DNA from: Anarhynchus alexandrinus
Taxonomy: Eukaryota > Chordata > Aves > Charadriiformes > Charadriidae
Assembly (NCBI GenBank): GCA_008711295.1
Contig: VUYV01000016.1
Span: forward strand, 1,137,372 to 1,201,371
Direction of reading: 5' to 3'
DNA length: 64,000 bases
Shown here: positions 60,975-64,000 of the stretch, piece after piece
Numbering within the stretch: the first letter of the stretch is position 1
How the letters are laid out: each line of letters starts with the position of its first letter
The notes under the pieces: model-generated
The model's input: the letters and a program-made list of their open reading frames with translations, nothing else
What the model was told of the DNA's origin: nothing
Databases searched by the model: none
Made by a program: the position numbers and the translations under genes

Positions 60975-61194
60975 TGGATGTGGTCGAAGGGTCCCGAGGC
61001 ACTGCGGGGCCCGGCGGGGGTGAGGCTCCTTCCCGATCCCGCTCCTTCTCCTCCGGCGTCGCGCAGATCTTCACCCCGGGGGTGGGAAGCGGGGCCGGTC
61101 GACGCCTTCCTCCGAGGGGAATGGAAGTTTTAACCAAAACACCACGCAAACACACTCATTGTGTCTGGGGAAAAAAAAAAAAAAAAAAAAACCA
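60975..61194. repeat. Direct duplication, copy 1
   Basis: This matches 61196-61415 at a constant offset of 221 bases, from TGGATGTGG to the GTGTCTGGGG plus poly(A). I see one substitution (GTGGTCG against GTGGCCG) and a different A-run (20 uninterrupted A here). A single N separates the copies. Confidence 0.9.
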
Positions 61195-61195
61195 N
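61195..61195. other. Single ambiguous base (N), likely contig join
   Basis: This is the only N in the window. It falls exactly between the two near-identical copies and next to a 20-A run, as expected where two overlapping contigs were joined without collapsing the overlap. Confidence 0.85.
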
Positions 61196-61415
61196 TGGAT
61201 GTGGCCGAAGGGTCCCGAGGCACTGCGGGGCCCGGCGGGGGTGAGGCTCCTTCCCGATCCCGCTCCTTCTCCTCCGGCGTCGCGCAGATCTTCACCCCGG
61301 GGGTGGGAAGCGGGGCCGGTCGACGCCTTCCTCCGAGGGGAATGGAAGTTTTAACCAAAACACCACGCAAACACACTCATTGTGTCTGGGGAAAAAAAAA
61401 AAAACAAAAAAACCA
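61196..61415. repeat. Direct duplication, copy 2
   Basis: This is the second copy of 60975-61194. Its A-run is 13 A, then C, then 7 A, and it continues into unique sequence. It is probably the genuine locus, with copy 1 being the redundant contig end or vice versa. Confidence 0.9.
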
Positions 61416-64000
61416 ACAACAGAAGGAAGACATTTTCAGAAGAGACAAACTTGCTTAACCACTCGCATTGGTTTAAGGCAGCCATCTGAACAGATCTAAC
61501 CATCTCTGTAAAGATCTGAATTTGAATCGGGCAGCTTGTGCAGGCAGCGAGTGGCAGCTTGTTCACACAGCAAAAACTGGCGCATGTCTCTGCGCTAGGC
61601 TCTGGTGTGGTCTCTTGCTTTCTGCTCAGAGACAGAACGTTGGCCAAAGCCCTTAGGGTAACACTTAAATTTAACTAAAATGGTGTATATTTGGATGCAA
61701 TTTCCACCCACACAGCTACCACAATAAGACTAGAAGGACTTACAAGTCTATATTTAATACTATTCCAACATTATTATGGATTTTTAACCCACAGATGATT
61801 TGTTCTCCCACATGTGGCTGTATAAAGAGATCAGTTCATGGAAACGTTCAGCAAACTGCAAGCTCAGCGAGACACAAGAACATAAGGCAAAGAAGCAACA
61901 GCTCTCCTATCACTTCCCTTCTGCTGTGTCAGGTGCAGTGTGTGCAAAGGTGGATATTCAGGTGAGCTGGCCCATTGCGCAGAACGACTGATGAGGCATC
62001 AGAAGTTCCCGAGTGGGCTCTGTTTAGCGTATCCAAATGCGTGGAGGGCAGCTGCATTTCATACTGCAGAGGGAAGAGTCTCCAGCATGAAACTGGGGTT
62101 AGATCTCCAGCATTCAGTTACTTTCTGAAAAACAGGATGGCAACACATGACTGGAGAGACTCAAAGGGGTCCCAGCACTGAGTCCTCTCTTGTCTCAGAA
62201 AAACATACCGTATTCTTTGCATGAACTGTTTGAACCCAAATATTTGACTGTGGGGTGGGTTGTTGCTGCTATTTCTATTGGGAAGGCTATTCGAAAATAC
62301 CTCATTTTCTAAATAACTAGAGACCTCCTTCTAACTTCCAGTCTTAATTTGCTCAAGGCCAATGTATGTCCTTTCCCCTTTAATTTAGATAGTTCTTTTC
62401 TCTGAATTTTAATTTCTAACCTGCTTAAAAGAATACACTTTGTCCAGCTCTAGAGAAGCTCTGCTGTCACCCTTTCCCTTGCTCCGCTGAGCAGCCTTTC
62501 CCTGCACCCGATCCAGTCTCAGTTTGGGCACAGGTAGTTCCAGATGAGATTTTTTTTCAACAATGTACAGAGACATCAATACTCCTTATCTCTACCAGAA
62601 ATGACTAGAAGGAATGTGAAAAGTATTTTGATAAATACAGTGAAGGCAACCCTGTTATCCCGATGGAGATAAAAATTTCACAGCAGGTGAATAAGCACTT
62701 AACAACCTGTGAGGTCTTTAGACTTCCCATTATTTTCCCCTAAGATTTTCTATCTTCTACTGTATATTTCTAAGTCAGCCCTTTTTACAGTGATACAAGG
62801 GATGTGGGAGCAGGATGGATGGATTAAATTCCATGTATTGTTAAGTATAAAACATGGAAGTTCTGGCTAAATTCTATTCCTAGTTTTATTGCTACATCTC
62901 TGTTACAGCCAGTGAACTATATATGCATAAATAAAGACAGAACAGGCTCAGTGGCTCCCATCATCCTTACTGAAATTTACTTAGAGAGTGTAACTCAAGG
63001 TTCAGCTCAGTCAGCTTAGGCATCAACCTTGAACTTCACCTAGCAGTATGTCAGTTATCCTTGAATGGTATTTTTGATTTGGTAGAAACAGTAAGTCCTG
63101 ACATGGAAGATCACAGCCCAAGATCTTTGCTGTAACCCCAGTACCAATGCTTCCACTTCACTGAGCCAGTAATTAATTTGGTTCATGATTTAAGATATAA
63201 ACTGACACCTTCAGTCTTCTTTTTACTTATCGATTGCTATCTGGTGTCTTACACCAGCTGCCACAGTGTGAGTGCAAGCAAAGAAAATCTTAACAATACT
63301 TCCTCTCTTTTCCCACCAGCTAGTCAGTTTGGGGAATGTACAAGGGGGAGAGCACTCAGTTCCAGATAATGTAAATTCTCATTACTTTTTGAAGATGCTT
63401 AATATACTAAATTGCATTAAGAAATGTGTGACAATCTGGTGATGGCTTTCATCTGAGAAAAAAAAAAAAACCAGGCCTGATTTAACAACCTTATCAATGG
63501 ATAGGGGTCTGTAATCTTCAGTGGCATTTTACCCCATTCACAGTAGATGACCCAGCCTGAAATATTTTACTAAAAGGAAAATTCAGGTTTTCTGTGTACT
63601 CGTTTATTACATACCAGGAAAGTATTGTATTGTATTGTAAATCTGCACTTTTTGTACAGTAAATAAGAAAACTTTGATTTACTAAACTCTTCATAATTTC
63701 ACCAGCCAATCTATATTTTGCATCTTTTGGTTAAACAAGAAAATGGAATTTTAACATTCCAATAAAATATACCCTAAGGCAACAAGGTACTTTTAAAAAT
63801 TTGTAAAATTCTGAGTACAGATACAGTGCTGAAACTAATTTTAACATATCTAACTGCAGTGACTTTTGGTCATTTACAAGTAGGAAAAATCTATATATAA
63901 TCCATCTGATTTTATCAGAATGCTTGTAAGAGAATCCATCATCAGTTAAAGACAAATGAAAGCGTTTTTTATTTAGAGAAAGGAAGTGACTAAAGGTCTT
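61416..64000. other. Intergenic DNA upstream of RTN4
   Basis: Apart from the old CR1 fragment at 62310-62553, no exon, CpG island or RNA gene is recognisable. The DNA is AT-rich, with an A12 run near 63460. Confidence 0.6.
62310..62553 (-). mobile_element. Old, diverged CR1-type LINE fragment
   Basis: The plus strand has CTCCTTCTAACTTCCAGTCT, then a TTGCTCAAGGCCA segment, TTTAATTTAGATAGTTCTTT, a GCTGAGCAGCCTTTCCCTGC segment and finally GGTAGTTCCAGATGAGAT. The order and wording resemble the 3' half of avian CR1 in reverse orientation, heavily decayed with internal deletions. The boundaries are approximate. Confidence 0.6.

Larger units (their letters stand above)
59040..61110. promoter_or_regulatory. 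RTN4: CpG island covering RTN4 exon 1 and promoter
   Basis: This roughly 2-kb stretch of dense CpG and long G/C runs is surrounded by AT-rich DNA. It covers exon 1, the first part of the following intron and the upstream promoter. It contains a C17 run at 59464-59480 and numerous GGGCGG-type GC boxes. The long open frames on both strands here (plus strand 59206-59847 and 59516-60496) come from GC richness and are not genes. Confidence 0.85.

Overview
The window is nuclear DNA from a vertebrate, almost certainly a bird. It has short phased exons with GT-AG introns, CR1 LINE fragments of the avian type (22719-22800 and an older one near 62310-62553), and a solo LTR that looks like the avian ERVL class. 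No prokaryotic-style operon, CRISPR array or phage feature is present. I cannot name the species.

Two protein genes lie tail to tail. On the plus strand, 1062-9975 holds the last nine coding exons of EML6, an EMAP-family microtubule-associated WD-repeat protein. They encode 393 residues ending in FVWRCL, and the start of the gene is off the left edge. Its 3' UTR runs to about 12.1-12.35 kb. On the minus strand, 13970-60566 holds the complete coding set of RTN4 (Nogo). Nine exons join in frame to give a 1176-residue Nogo-A: a proline/serine/acidic N-terminus, the very large 2451-nt Nogo-A-specific exon, and a 188-residue reticulon homology domain (RHD) ending in a lysine-rich ER-retention-like tail. 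The main promoter is a CpG island at about 59.0-61.1 kb.

RTN4 is built for several products. Exon 1, exon 2, the giant exon 3 and a candidate short first exon at 29336-29351 all end one base into a codon, so any of them can splice to the first RHD exon. This predicts Nogo-A (1176 aa), Nogo-B (359 aa, without exon 3) and a Nogo-C-like form of 193 aa starting M-D-A-K-M. The Nogo-C-like form would come from an intronic GC-rich promoter with E-box, M-CAT and ETS motifs. The intron after exon 2 appears to be a GC-AG intron.

The rest is intron, UTR or intergenic DNA. Notable parts are a 634-bp solo LTR with a 5-bp target-site duplication inside RTN4 intron 2 counted from exon 1 (43908-60109, same strand as RTN4), a second intronic GC-rich patch at 33.6-33.96 kb, several G-runs and palindromes, and a 221-bp-offset tandem duplication around a single N at 61195 that looks like an assembly artefact. 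From 61.4 kb to the right edge I see no gene. I found no evidence of a previously undescribed biological system; the most informative points are the RTN4 isoform architecture, the GC donor and the LTR.
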